DNA of 46,030 nt from positions 1-46,030 of the forward strand of contig CALITO010000025.1 in the NCBI GenBank assembly GCA_938041455.1, written 5' to 3'. A program made the position numbers and the translations under genes. The notes beneath the pieces were generated by a model. It was given only the letters and a program-made list of their open reading frames with translations, was not told the origin of the DNA and made no database searches. The stretch is from an uncultured bacterium. Lineage in GTDB: Bacteria > Armatimonadota > JACIXR01. Positions 31,847-44,317 of the stretch are shown here, piece after piece; the stretch's first letter is position 1, and each line of letters begins with the position of its first letter.

Positions 31847-33087
31847 TCTTTGGGATGTTTTATCAGCCATCTTCTCACCATATCAAGGGCAGTTTGGGAG
31901 GAACGCCAGCGCACTATCTCCCTGTCTCCGGGGAAGACATTCCTCTGGCAAATCGTTTCCTCAGGAGTAGCGAGTGCTATGTAGACCAGTCCCACCGGCT
32001 TCTCGGAGGTCCCACCCGTTGGACCGGCTATTCCCGTTATTCCTACCCCCAAATCAGCCCTTATAAGCTTCCTCACCCCCTCCGCCATCTGCCTCGCTAC
32101 CTCCTCACTAACCGCTCCATATCTCCTTAAATCTTCTCCATTCACCCCCAAGATATCCCTCTTTACCTCGTTGGCGTAGGAAATCACGCCTCCCAGAAAA
32201 TAATCCGAGCTTCCCGGTATCTTGGTTATCCTATAGCCGAGAAGCCCTCCCGTGCAGGATTCGGCCACCGCCAAGGTTAAACCTCTGTCCCTCAACATTT
32301 CCCCTACCACTCCCTCGAGTTCCTCCTCATCTACCCCGAATATATCCTCTCCTAACCTCTCCCTCACCTTCGTCTCCACCTCCTCGATCATCTTCTTCAC
32401 GATTTCCTTCTTTCCCCTGGCTGTTATCACCAAATGCACTTCTGCTGGCTTGGCGAAGGGCGCAAGAGAGGGGTTGCCTTGAGGGGCCATCAAATCCTGG
32501 ATGGCCTCCTCAACCCATGATTCTCCCTTCCCCACCACCTTCAAGGTCCTCTGAATTATGACCTCCTCAGGATTCTTCTCCTCTAAGTAGGGTTTCACCA
32601 CTTCCTCCACCATAGGGATGAGTTCGGAAGGGGGTCCCGGGAGGGCTATGATGCATTTACTTTCCTTCTCTAAGATGAAGCCAGGAGCTGTCCCTACCCT
32701 ATTGTCTATCGCCAAAGCCCCCTCTGGTAAATATGCTTGCTTTAGGTTTACCTCGGGCATTTCTACTCCCCTTTTTCTGAAATGTTCCCTTATCCTCTCC
32801 GCCAACTCCTCCTTAAAAATGAGGGGATTCCCCGTAGCGGAACTTATTGCTTCCCTAGTTAAGTCGTCGCTGGTTGGTCCCAACCCACCCACTGTTATCA
32901 CTATATCGGCACGGGAAACGCTTTCCCTCAAAGCCTGGACGATTTCCTCCAACCTATCAGCAACGGTGCTTTTGCGAAGGAGCTCAATTCCACATTCCTG
33001 CAGTATTCTTCCCAAATATGAGGAATTAGTATCTATTGTTTTCCCCCAAAGTAGCTCGCTTCCGACGGATACTATCTCCGCCCTCAT
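31843..33087 (-). CDS. cinA: CinA-family competence/damage-inducible protein
   Basis: 414 residues, two domains. The N-terminal molybdopterin-binding-like domain (about 1-170) shows 'AEIVSVGSELLWGKTIDTNSSYLGRIL', 'ITVGGLGPTSDDLTREAI' and 'ALPGPPSELIPM'. The C-terminal NMN-deamidase domain (about 255-410) shows 'LAVAESCTGGLLGYRIT', 'GGVISYANEVKRDILGV' and 'GITGIAGPTGG'. It is linked to NMN/ADP-ribose salvage and, in some bacteria, RecA recruitment in transformation; proximity to recA fits. AAGGAGG 5 nt upstream favours ATG 33087, which overlaps the sulfatase stop. Confidence 0.95.
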   Translation of the reverse strand: MRAEIVSVGSELLWGKTIDTNSSYLGRILQECGIELLRKSTVADRLEEIVQALRESVSRADIVITVGGLGPTSDDLTREAISSATGNPLIFKEELAERIREHFRKRGVEMPEVNLKQAYLPEGALAIDNRVGTAPGFILEKESKCIIALPGPPSELIPMVEEVVKPYLEEKNPEEVIIQRTLKVVGKGESWVEEAIQDLMAPQGNPSLAPFAKPAEVHLVITARGKKEIVKKMIEEVETKVRERLGEDIFGVDEEELEGVVGEMLRDRGLTLAVAESCTGGLLGYRITKIPGSSDYFLGGVISYANEVKRDILGVNGEDLRRYGAVSEEVARQMAEGVRKLIRADLGVGITGIAGPTGGTSEKPVGLVYIALATPEETICQRNVFPGDREIVRWRSSQTALDMVRRWLIKHPKE

Positions 33088-34457
33088 CATAACCTCCTTT
33101 GTTGGATGTATTCCTCTCTCGTATTCCATCTGCGTAGATAGGAGATATAGGTTTCGAATAATTCCTGCGCCTTTTGTTTATTCTCTTCTATTACATTTAT
33201 CTCCCCTTGAGGGTCGGAGGGGAGATAATAGAGTTCGGGATGCATATCTCCCGCTCCAACTATGAGTAGCCATTCCCCATCCGTGATTGTGCTGGGCTTC
33301 AACCGCCAGGCGTATTGTGCCCAGTTATAGGGATTGAGTGAGACCCGCTCTTCCGATGCGGGCTTGTGGATAATCGCCCAGGAGGATACCGCTATCTCCC
33401 TTCCCCCTTTCCCCCCTTCCATAACGGGGATAAGCGATTCTCCTTGAACGGTTGGAGGAATCTCCACACCGGCGAGTTCCAAGATGGTGGGCATAACATC
33501 GGGAGGTTGGGTAAGAGCATTAACAGTGAGATGTTTTCCCCGAGGGAAGCGGATAAAGAGGGGGATGTGGCTCACCTCAGGGAAAATCTTCGTTATCTTA
33601 CCTACAAGATTATGTTCCCCGAGATAGAAGCCGTGGTCAGTGGTGAAGATTATCACCGTGTTGTCCAGAAGTCCCAAATCCTCGACTTTGGCGAGGAGTT
33701 TTCCTATCCATTTATCAACCAGGGTCGCCTCCCCCGCATACAAAGCCCTCATATGTTTGAGTTCTTCCTTTGTTAGGTAGTCAGCTGGACCATATACGGG
33801 ATAGATTACTTTCTCACCTTCATACCCTGGGTCGTAAAGGTCAACGAACCATTCAGGGGGGTCCCAGGGCTCGTGAGGGTCGAAGGTATCAACATAGAGG
33901 AAGAATTTGTCCTTATAATTCTCCTCAAGCCAGTGGATAGCTTCCCTCATCGTTTGAGCGCAGAAGTAATCCTCCTCATATTTGCGATGGTGGACATTGC
34001 GGAGATACTGAGTGACTGTCCCTGTGGTCTCCCGCAGTTTCTCAGGGGAGCAGGGGAACTTGACTTCCTTGGGGGCGGTGCGGTATCTATCATTTTCCTG
34101 CCCTCTTATCCAAACCCAGGCGGAGAATCCTCGGGCGTAATTGTAGCCTTCGTTCATAAGGTGGGGTGTATCGGCAATGAACATCGTAGTATAGCCAACG
34201 GAGGTGAGGAGTTGGGAAAGAACAACCTCCTCGGGGGAAAGAGGAGCCCAGTCGGTGTAGGTGAAGGTGAATCTACCAGTAAATAGGTCCCGGCGATTGG
34301 GGATTGTGGGAAAGGAAGCGGTATAGTGGTTCATAAAGACAACGGATTCCCTCGCCAGTCTCTCAAGGTTAGGAGTCAGAGTTTTTAGAGATTGGTTACC
34401 ATAGAAAGAGATGTTATCCTTTCTGAAGGTATCGGACACGATCACTATAAAGTTCAT
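33087..34457 (-). CDS. Sulfatase/alkaline-phosphatase-superfamily hydrolase with Thr nucleophile position
   Basis: 456 residues. Metal-site and fold motifs: 'IVIVSDTFRKDNISFYGN' (D9), 'IIFTTDHGFYLGEHNLVGK', 'IPLFIRFP' and the C-terminal 'ELYYLPSDPQGEIN'. The catalytic C/S-x-P-S-R motif is T51-I-P-N-R: the formylglycine-forming Cys/Ser is Thr and the following Ser is Asn. True sulfatase activity through formylglycine is therefore unlikely; Thr is a nucleophile in phosphodiesterase members of the superfamily. No signal peptide, so cytoplasmic. AAGGAGG at 8-nt spacing chooses ATG 34457. It lies between pheA and cinA in the same transcript. Confidence 0.88.
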   Translation of the reverse strand: MNFIVIVSDTFRKDNISFYGNQSLKTLTPNLERLARESVVFMNHYTASFPTIPNRRDLFTGRFTFTYTDWAPLSPEEVVLSQLLTSVGYTTMFIADTPHLMNEGYNYARGFSAWVWIRGQENDRYRTAPKEVKFPCSPEKLRETTGTVTQYLRNVHHRKYEEDYFCAQTMREAIHWLEENYKDKFFLYVDTFDPHEPWDPPEWFVDLYDPGYEGEKVIYPVYGPADYLTKEELKHMRALYAGEATLVDKWIGKLLAKVEDLGLLDNTVIIFTTDHGFYLGEHNLVGKITKIFPEVSHIPLFIRFPRGKHLTVNALTQPPDVMPTILELAGVEIPPTVQGESLIPVMEGGKGGREIAVSSWAIIHKPASEERVSLNPYNWAQYAWRLKPSTITDGEWLLIVGAGDMHPELYYLPSDPQGEINVIEENKQKAQELFETYISYLRRWNTREEYIQQRRL

Positions 34458-34480
34458 AAATAACGCCTCCTTCTTGTGAT

Positions 34481-35551
34481 TCAACCCTTATCAGCTTCAG
34501 GATAGGAACCGAGTATCTTGATGAAAAGGGCTTCCTCGGAAAGCTTTTCCAATGCTTTTCTCACTCTCTCTTCTTGAATATGTCCCTGAAAGTCGGCGAA
34601 GAAAACATATTCCCAGGGAGTTCGCCGGGAGGGACGGGATTCGAGCATCGTTAGATTAACATCGTATTTATCGAAGGCGGAAAGCGCCCTATATAGTGCG
34701 CCAGCCCTGTGCTTAACAGTGAAGATGATCGTTGTCTTATCTTTTCCCGTAGGGGCAGATTCTTCCTTTCCAATTACTAAGAACCTTGTGCTATTGCCCG
34801 GCAAATCTTCTATCCCCTCCACAAGCACATTCAAGTGGTATATCTCCTTGGCTGCCTCACTCCCTATAGCTGCGCCCTCGGGGTCTTTCCCACACATAAG
34901 CGCAGCCTTTGCGGTAGTAGCCGTCTCTATTATCTCTATGTGGGGCAAATTTTCTTGCAACCATCTTCGACACTGTCCCAAGGCTTGAGGAGCGGAGTAT
35001 ACCCTTTTAACCTTATCCAGTGTATCCGCAGAGGATAGAAGCATATGCCTTATTGGGAGGACCAACTCTCCACATATCTTCAAGCCCTCCATCTCCTGAA
35101 ATAGGTCGAGGGTCCTTGCTACTACTCCTTCCGCTGAGTTCTCCACTGGCACGACGCCCACATCCGCCCTTTCCTGAAGAACCTCCTCAAACACAGCTTC
35201 CAACCTCTCACAACCTATATACTGGCAGGATTTGCCGAATCGCTTTAAAGCGGCGAGATGAGTAAATGTCCCCTCGGGACCTAAGTAAGCTACTTTCAAA
35301 GGCTTTTCCAGACGGCGACAAATTGATATAATTTCCCTGAATAAATATGCCAATTCCTCATCGGAGATGGGTCCCTTGTTAAGGGAGAGTATGTGCCTTA
35401 TAACCATTTCCTCCCTGCTGGCGTCAAAGACCCTTTCTCCCTTGTGGCTCGCCACTTCCTTCGCGAGGCGCGCCCGCTGGGAGAGAAGTTCCACTATCTT
35501 CTCATCTATCTGGTCTATTTTTTCCCTGAGTTCTTCTATCTTCTTCTCCAT
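34481..35551 (-). CDS. pheA: Bifunctional chorismate mutase / prephenate dehydratase
   Basis: 356 residues. N-terminal AroQ chorismate mutase helix bundle (about 1-85, 'IEELREKIDQIDEKIVELLSQRARLAKEVASHK'), prephenate dehydratase domain (about 92-270, 'VAYLGPEGTFTHLAAL', 'VPVENSAEGVV', 'NSTRFLVIGKE' with the TRF motif), and a C-terminal ACT domain ('GALYRALSAFDKYDVNLTMLESRP', with the GAL and ESRP Phe-binding motifs) implying feedback inhibition by phenylalanine. It makes phenylpyruvate from chorismate. ATG 35551 lies 7 nt after a perfect -10, so the mRNA is leaderless. First gene of the minus-strand run ending with the purine permease. Confidence 0.95.
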   Translation of the reverse strand: MEKKIEELREKIDQIDEKIVELLSQRARLAKEVASHKGERVFDASREEMVIRHILSLNKGPISDEELAYLFREIISICRRLEKPLKVAYLGPEGTFTHLAALKRFGKSCQYIGCERLEAVFEEVLQERADVGVVPVENSAEGVVARTLDLFQEMEGLKICGELVLPIRHMLLSSADTLDKVKRVYSAPQALGQCRRWLQENLPHIEIIETATTAKAALMCGKDPEGAAIGSEAAKEIYHLNVLVEGIEDLPGNSTRFLVIGKEESAPTGKDKTTIIFTVKHRAGALYRALSAFDKYDVNLTMLESRPSRRTPWEYVFFADFQGHIQEERVRKALEKLSEEALFIKILGSYPEADKG

Positions 35552-35558
35552 CGGCGAT

Positions 35559-35587
35559 ATTTTAGAAAGAGGTGAGAAGGATGTCAA
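35559..35587 (-). promoter_or_regulatory. Near-consensus leaderless promoter of pheA, overlapping the accDA start codon
   Basis: Minus-strand perfect -35 TTGACA (35587-35582), 17-nt spacer, -10 TAAAAT (35564-35559), then 7 nt to ATG 35551. The -35 element covers codons 1-3 of the divergent accDA gene, so transcription from this promoter starts upstream of, and away from, that gene. Confidence 0.65.
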
Positions 35588-37377
35588 GGAAATTTGAGCA
35601 CATTCCCGCCGACCTTTTCCTCAAATGCCCTAAGTGTAGGAGAATACTTGTAGCCAAAGAATTGGAGAAAACTTTCCAAGTCTGCCCTTTCTGTAATTAT
35701 CATTTCCTTCTTTCTCATAGGGAAAGGCTCCACTATCTGGTAGATGAGGGGAGCTTTGAGGAATACGATGCCGAATTTTCCTCGCTTGACCCCCTCTCCT
35801 TTCCCCAATACAAAGAGAAACTCAAAGCGGGGAGGGAAAAGACTGGCTTAAACGATGCCATCATTTACGGCACAGCCTCCATTGGTTCCTTACCTTGTAT
35901 TTTGATAATAACCGATTTCTCCTTTATGGGGGGTAGTATGGGCTGGGTTATGGGGGAGAAGGTGAAGCGGGCAATGGAGTTGGCTATTGAGAGGAGGCTT
36001 CCCGTGGTGATGGTTTCCGGCTCCGGTGGGGGAGCAAGGATGCAAGAGGGGATTATCTCCCTTATGCAAATGGCGAAGACAGCTTCAGCGGTGGGGAGAC
36101 TACACTCCGCGGGGCTCCCTTATATCGCTGTCCTAACCAATCCCACTATGGCGGGGGTACTCGCTTCCTTCGCTTCCCTGGGGGATGTCAACATAGCCGA
36201 GCCTGGAGCGCTCATCGGTTTCACCGGTCCAAGAGTCATAGAGCAGACATTGAAGATAAAACTGCCCCCCGATTTCCAATCCTCCGAATTTCAATTAGAA
36301 CACGGTTTCCTGGACATGGTAGTTCCCCGCAAGGAACTACGAGGAACACTTGTCAGGCTCCTGCGTTTCTTTCTCGGCAAGAACGAACCTCGGGAGAAGC
36401 TACCTCTTTCACCTCCTTCTCTATCTCCTGAGGATGTTCCCCTTCTTCCCGAGTTCGAACGCCCTATAGCGGAAGTGATTTTGAGATTGGAGAAATTGGA
36501 GAAGCTCGCTCAGGAGGAAAAATTGGACAGGGTAGAGGAGATAGAGGGGCTAAAGAGGAGGGCGGAAGAGCTGACCCGCAGGGTGTATCGTAATTTGACC
36601 CGCTGGCAGAGGGTCCAGGTAGCCCGCCATCCTCTTCGTCCTTATACCCTTGATTATGCGGAGATGATCTTTGATGATTTCTTGGAACTTCATGGAGATC
36701 GTCTGATGGGAGATGATCCGGCGATAGTAGGGGGATTGGCAAGCCTGAACGGCGAGACTGTCATTTTCATCGGACATCAAAAGGGAAGAACAACAAAGGA
36801 GAGACGCTGGCGCAATTTTGGTTCAGCTCGTCCCGAGGGTTATCACAAAGCTTTGCGGTTGATGAAGATGGGGGAGAAGTTCGGTTTTCCCATCTTGACA
36901 TTCCTTGATACGCCGGGCGCCGCCTGCCTTACAGAAGCGGAGGAAAGAGGAATCGCCTACGCTATAGCCCGAAATCTCCTGGAGATGTCCAAACTGAGAA
37001 CCCCTATCATCGTCTCCGTCATAGGGGAAGGAGGTTCCGGAGGCGCGATAGGTATCGGACTCGGCGATAAACTCCTTATGCAGGAGAACTCCTATTACTC
37101 TGTTATCTCTCCCGAATCCTGCGCGGCGATTATTTGGCGGGATTCTAAACGAGCAGCGGAAGCCGCTGAGGCTCTCAAGTTGTGCGCCCAGGATTTGAAA
37201 GAATTGGGAGTATGCGATGAGATAGTTCCTGAGCCTGAAGGTGGAGCACATCGCAATTGGTGGGAAAGTGCCCGCCTTCTTAAAGAAGCTATCTTGAGAA
37301 ATCTTGAGGAACTAAAAAGAGTGCCTCCAGAGGAGCTGGTTGAAAGAAGATATGAGAAATATAAACGAATCAAGTGA
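35581..37377 (+). CDS. accDA: Acetyl-CoA carboxylase carboxyltransferase, AccD-AccA single-chain fusion
   Basis: 598 residues in one frame. The AccD half (about 1-275) begins with a zinc ribbon C16-x2-C19-x15-C35-x2-C38 and has 'VVMVSGSGGGARMQEGIISLMQMAKT' and 'LTNPTMAGVLASFASLGDV'. A linker with the AccA N-terminal helix follows ('FERPIAEVILRLEKLEKLA'), then the AccA half (about 300-598) with 'RHPLRPYTLDYAEMIFDDFLELHGDR', 'DTPGAACLTEAEERG' and 'IGEGGSGGAIGIGLGD'. It transfers carboxyl from biotin to acetyl-CoA, the first step of fatty-acid synthesis. Biotin carboxylase and BCCP genes are not in the window. An AGAGGTGA box supports ATG 35581 over GTG 35572. Confidence 0.95.
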   Translation: MSRKFEHIPADLFLKCPKCRRILVAKELEKTFQVCPFCNYHFLLSHRERLHYLVDEGSFEEYDAEFSSLDPLSFPQYKEKLKAGREKTGLNDAIIYGTASIGSLPCILIITDFSFMGGSMGWVMGEKVKRAMELAIERRLPVVMVSGSGGGARMQEGIISLMQMAKTASAVGRLHSAGLPYIAVLTNPTMAGVLASFASLGDVNIAEPGALIGFTGPRVIEQTLKIKLPPDFQSSEFQLEHGFLDMVVPRKELRGTLVRLLRFFLGKNEPREKLPLSPPSLSPEDVPLLPEFERPIAEVILRLEKLEKLAQEEKLDRVEEIEGLKRRAEELTRRVYRNLTRWQRVQVARHPLRPYTLDYAEMIFDDFLELHGDRLMGDDPAIVGGLASLNGETVIFIGHQKGRTTKERRWRNFGSARPEGYHKALRLMKMGEKFGFPILTFLDTPGAACLTEAEERGIAYAIARNLLEMSKLRTPIIVSVIGEGGSGGAIGIGLGDKLLMQENSYYSVISPESCAAIIWRDSKRAAEAAEALKLCAQDLKELGVCDEIVPEPEGGAHRNWWESARLLKEAILRNLEELKRVPPEELVERRYEKYKRIK

Positions 37378-37394
37378 AAGGGTGGGGGTATGTT

Positions 37395-40048
<2,654 letters not shown>

Positions 40049-40052
<4 letters not shown>

Positions 40053-42469
40053 TTTTCCTCACCTTCACCCACCTTAGTTAGGACTTTTGCCTTTGCTTTA
40101 TCCTTTGCAAGGGCAACTTGCAGCACTTCGTCCATATGCTCAACGAAGACGAATTCCAACTCCTGAAGCACCTGTGGGCTTACCTCCGAGAGGTCTTTTT
40201 TGTTCTCCAGAGGGAGTATGACCTTCTTTATTCCCGCTCTATGGGCGGCGAGCACCTTCTCTTTCACCCCACCTATGGGGAGAACCTTGCCTCGGAGTGT
40301 TATTTCTCCTGTCATTGCCACATCCTTACGCACGGGGATCCCACTTAGGGCAGATGCGAGGGCGCAGGCCATGGTTATTCCTGCAGAGGGTCCGTCCTTT
40401 GGTATGGAGCCCTCGGGAACATGGATATGGATGTCCACTTTATCCTGAAACTTCTCCTCTATTCCTAAACGTTTTGCTCGGGAGCGGATGTAGCTTAGAG
40501 CTGCTTGGGCTGACTCCCTCATCACTTCCCCCAAGCGCCCCGTCAAGATGAGTTGCCCCTTCCCCTTTAGAACAGCCACCTCCACAGATGTGGTATCGCC
40601 TCCCACGGGTGTCCACACTAAAGCGGTAGCAACGCCGATCTCGTCCTCCTTCTCCGCCACGCCGTAGCGAAAGCGAGGAGCGCCGAGGTAGTCGGGAATG
40701 GTATCTCCGTTTACAACAGTTTTCTCGGTTTTGCCCTCCGCCACTTTCACCGCTACCTTCCTACAGATATTAGCTATCTCCCTCTCCAGATTCCTCACCC
40801 CTGCTTCCCTTGTATATTCCCGGATTATCCGCATCAGGGCGGCATCTGTTATCTCTATAAGTTCATTGCTTAAACCGTGTTCTTTAACCTGTTTAGGAAA
40901 GAGGAAATACTTGGCTATGTTTAGTTTCTCCTCCTCGGTATAGCCGGGGAACTCTATGACCTCCATTCTATCTCGCAGGGCAGGTGGGACGGTGTCGAGG
41001 ACATTGCCCGTGCAGATGAACATCACTTCGGAAAGGTCGAAGGGCACCTCAAGGTAATGATCTGAAAAGGCATAATTTTGCTCGGGGTCGAGCGCCTCAA
41101 GGAGAGCCGAGGAAGGGTCGCCCCGGAAATCTATGCCCAATTTGTCTATCTCGTCAAGCATAAACACGGGGTTCTTGCTCCCCACTGTCCTCATCCCCTG
41201 GATTATCCGCCCCGGCAGGGCACCCACATAGGTTCTCCTGTGTCCTCTTATCTCAGCTTCATCCCGCACTCCTCCCAGGGAAATTCTTATGAATTTCCTA
41301 CCCATCGCCCGGGCTATGGAGCGCCCAATGGATGTCTTGCCCACCCCAGGCGGACCAATGAAGGCAAGAATAGGGCCCCTCGTCTTGTCCTTTAATTTTC
41401 TCACCGCTAAGAACTCCAGAACCCTTTCCTTTACCTTCTTTAAGCCGTAGTGATCCTCATCTAAAACTTTCCTTGCCCACTCTATATCAAGGTTATCCTC
41501 CGTGCGCTTGCTCCAGGGTAGCTCAACCAGCCAATCGAGCCAAGTTCTTATCACAGCTGCCTCGGGAGCAATACTGGGCATCTTTGTCAACCTCTCCAGT
41601 TCCTTCATAGCCTTTTCCTTAGCTTCCTCGGGCATTCCCGCCGCCTCTATCTTCCTCTTATATTCCTCCCACTCGGAGACGCCCTCCTCCTTCATCCCTA
41701 ACTCCTCCTGAAGAGCTTTAAGACGTTCCCGCAAAATGAACTCCCTCTGCGATTCCCCTATCTCCTTCTCCACTTTGCTCTTTATCCTCCCCTCTATCTC
41801 CAGCACCTCCAATTCCCTTCTCAAAATGGTGGCGAGCTTCTCCAATCTCTCCTTAACCGAGGGAGTGGAGAGGAGGCTTTGTTTCTCTTCAAGGGAGACA
41901 GAATAAGGGGGACCAAGGTAATAGGCGATTATATCAGCGACCCTTCGGGGGTCCGTAATAGTTTTTACCTCACCCACAAGTTCCGGTGGTATGTTATCCG
42001 CAGCGGGGGATATTACCCTGCTTGCCCGCCAAAGCTGTTCGAAGAGAGAAATAACCAATCGCCTATTAGCCTCTACCTCAGGGGTATCTTCCACTATCTC
42101 TGGTAATTCCTCTATCCTCACAAGGAAGAAGGGGTCAGTCTGGAGAAATTCCTTTATCTTGACCCTTTTTACCCCCCCAATAAGCACCCTTATAACATTG
42201 TTGGGCAAAGGTAGCATTCTCACTATCTCCCCTACCGCCCCTATAGCATAGAGGTCCTCAGGCTGAGGGTCGTCCTGCTCGGGGTCCTTCTGCGCCACAA
42301 GGACAACCAACTTATCCTTGTTCATAGCTTCCTCTACTGCTTTGTAGGAGCGAGGACGCCCTATCTCTAAGGGCGCCAATATATTGGGGAATATAACAGT
42401 GCCCCTGCGGAGAGGAATGAGAGGCAACTCTTGTGGTAAAGAAATATTCTCCTCTTTCCTTTCAAGCAT
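40049..42469 (-). CDS. lon: ATP-dependent Lon protease
   Basis: 806 residues, LonA type. N-terminal LAN substrate domain (about 15-210, '[27 protein letters not shown]'), helical region, AAA+ domain with Walker A '[11 protein letters not shown]' and Walker B '[12 protein letters not shown]', and a C-terminal protease domain with catalytic Ser in '[16 protein letters not shown]' (near residue 697) and Lys in '[14 protein letters not shown]'. It degrades misfolded and regulatory proteins. Lies 16 nt after clpX and overlaps valS by 4 nt, keeping the two major AAA+ proteases in one operon. Confidence 0.97.
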
Positions 42470-42485
42470 TTTATATATTCACCCC

Positions 42486-43709
42486 TTAGGATACGGCTGT
42501 TTCATCCCCGAACTCGATAAGAGGGGCAGTTAACCCCGTTACAGCTTCACGAGTAATGATGCAACGCCTTGCCCCTTTTAAGGAGGGGAGCTTAAACATA
42601 ACATCTAACATTATCTCCTCCAAGATCCCCCTTAATGCCCTTGCCCCCGTTCCCCTCCTTAGTGCTTCCCTACCTATCTCTTCGATCGCTTCCTCCTCCA
42701 CGACTAACTCCACCCCCTCCATTTGGAAGAGAAATTGATACTGCTTCAAGAGGGCATTCCGGGGCTCCCTGAGGATTCTCTTAAGTTCCTCTATTCCCAG
42801 GGGGTCCAGGACAGCGATGACGGGCAAACGCCCGATGAGCTCGGGAATGAGCCCGAATCTATGAAGGTCCTCGGGCAAAACCTTGTGCATTATTTCCTCT
42901 TCCTTCTCCTCTTCCCCCGCCCTGAAGCCTATGGGGGAATGTTTGGTTCTATTTTCTATTATCTTTTCCAAACCCTCAAATGTCCCACCACAGATGAAGA
43001 GGATATCCGTGGTGTCAAGGGGGATGAATTCCTGATAGGGATGCTTCCTACCACCCTGAGGAGGGACATTGGCTATAGTCCCCTCTAAAATCTTCAAAAG
43101 CGCCTGCTGGACCCCCTCCCCTGAGACATCCCTTGTTATTGAAGGATTCTCCGATTTGCGCGCTATCTTGTCTATTTCATCTATATAGACGATTCCTTTC
43201 TTCGCAGCCTCGAGGTCCCAATCCGCCGCCTGAATGAGCCTTAGGAGGATGTTTTCCACATCTTCGCCCACATATCCCGCCTCAGTCAAAGTTGTAGCGT
43301 CGGCTATGGCAAAGGGAACATCAAGGCGCCGGGCAAGCGTTTCCGCAAGGAGAGTCTTGCCCACCCCCGTCGGACCTATTAGAAGTATATTGCTCTTTTT
43401 TAGTTCAACATCGCCCTTCTCCGTTGAGGATATCCGCTTATAGTGATTATATACCGCAACGGAGAGTATCTTCTTTGCCCTCTCTTGACCTACAACATAT
43501 TCATTGAGATAATCATATATCTCCTGTGGTTTGGGCAATCTTCCCCCATATCCCCCCCTCCTGGGCTTAACGCCTTCCTTCCTCAAAAGCTCGCTTGCTA
43601 TTTCAACACAATCCGCGCATATAGCCCCCTTTTCCCCAATTACCAACCTACCTACCACGCTTTCCGACCTACCACAGAAGGAACATCTTCTCTCCTCTAA
43701 CCTGTTCAT
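42486..43709 (-). CDS. clpX: ClpX ATPase subunit of ClpXP
   Basis: 407 residues. N-terminal zinc-binding domain C9-x2-C12-x18-C31-x2-C34, Walker A '[15 protein letters not shown]', Walker B '[11 protein letters not shown]', the ClpP-docking 'IGF' loop within '[11 protein letters not shown]', pore loop '[11 protein letters not shown]', and sensor 2 '[18 protein letters not shown]'. It unfolds tagged substrates and feeds them to ClpP. It overlaps clpP by 4 nt. Confidence 0.97.
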   Translation of the reverse strand: MNRLEERRCSFCGRSESVVGRLVIGEKGAICADCVEIASELLRKEGVKPRRGGYGGRLPKPQEIYDYLNEYVVGQERAKKILSVAVYNHYKRISSTEKGDVELKKSNILLIGPTGVGKTLLAETLARRLDVPFAIADATTLTEAGYVGEDVENILLRLIQAADWDLEAAKKGIVYIDEIDKIARKSENPSITRDVSGEGVQQALLKILEGTIANVPPQGGRKHPYQEFIPLDTTDILFICGGTFEGLEKIIENRTKHSPIGFRAGEEEKEEEIMHKVLPEDLHRFGLIPELIGRLPVIAVLDPLGIEELKRILREPRNALLKQYQFLFQMEGVELVVEEEAIEEIGREALRRGTGARALRGILEEIMLDVMFKLPSLKGARRCIITREAVTGLTAPLIEFGDETAVS

Positions 43710-44317
43710 TTCGCTACCTGCAACTCCTTTGTCTTGTCACGGGGGAATATGATATTATCTATTAGCCCGTATTCCTTTGCCTCCTCAGCGGACATATAAT
43801 AATCCCTTTCCGTATCCCTCTCTATTCTCTCCACAGTCTGCCCCGTGTGCTTGGCAAGAATTTCGTGGATTATCTGCTTTATCCTCAATATCTCCTCAGC
43901 CTGTATCTTTATATCTGTAGCCTGCCCATAAACTTGTCCCCAAGGTTGATGAATCAATATACGAGAATAGGGTAGGGCAAATCTCTTACCTTTTGCTCCC
44001 CCCGCCAGCAATACAGCAGCGATAGAGGCAGCCTGCCCAATGCAAATAGTGGAGACATCGGGCTTTATGAACTGCATCGTATCGTATATCGCTAACCCGC
44101 TCGTCACCTCGCCTCCGGGAGAATTGATGTAAAGGTCAATGTCTTTCTCCTTGTCCTCCCTCTCCAGATAGAGGAGCTGAGCGATAACCAAATTAGCTAT
44201 CTCGCTGTTTATGGGAGTTCCTATGAAGATTATCCTATCCTCTAATAGACGAGAGAATATATCGTAAGCTCGTTCTCCCCGCGGGGATTGTTTTATAACT
44301 ATTGGCACCAGGCTCAT
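43706..44317 (-). CDS. clpP: ClpP serine protease subunit
   Basis: 203 residues. Catalytic triad S98 ('[14 protein letters not shown]'), H123 ('RILIHQPWG') and D172 ('[15 protein letters not shown]'). Handle-region and '[26 protein letters not shown]' blocks are intact. It forms the barrel-shaped protease used by ClpX (and ClpC/ClpA if present). Overlaps tig upstream and clpX downstream by 4 nt each. Confidence 0.97.
   Translation of the reverse strand: MSLVPIVIKQSPRGERAYDIFSRLLEDRIIFIGTPINSEIANLVIAQLLYLEREDKEKDIDLYINSPGGEVTSGLAIYDTMQFIKPDVSTICIGQAASIAAVLLAGGAKGKRFALPYSRILIHQPWGQVYGQATDIKIQAEEILRIKQIIHEILAKHTGQTVERIERDTERDYYMSAEEAKEYGLIDNIIFPRDKTKELQVAK

Noticed and set aside
32618-33265. 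215-residue plus-strand frame opposite cinA and the sulfatase-like gene
   Set aside because: Shadow of two well-supported genes on the other strand.
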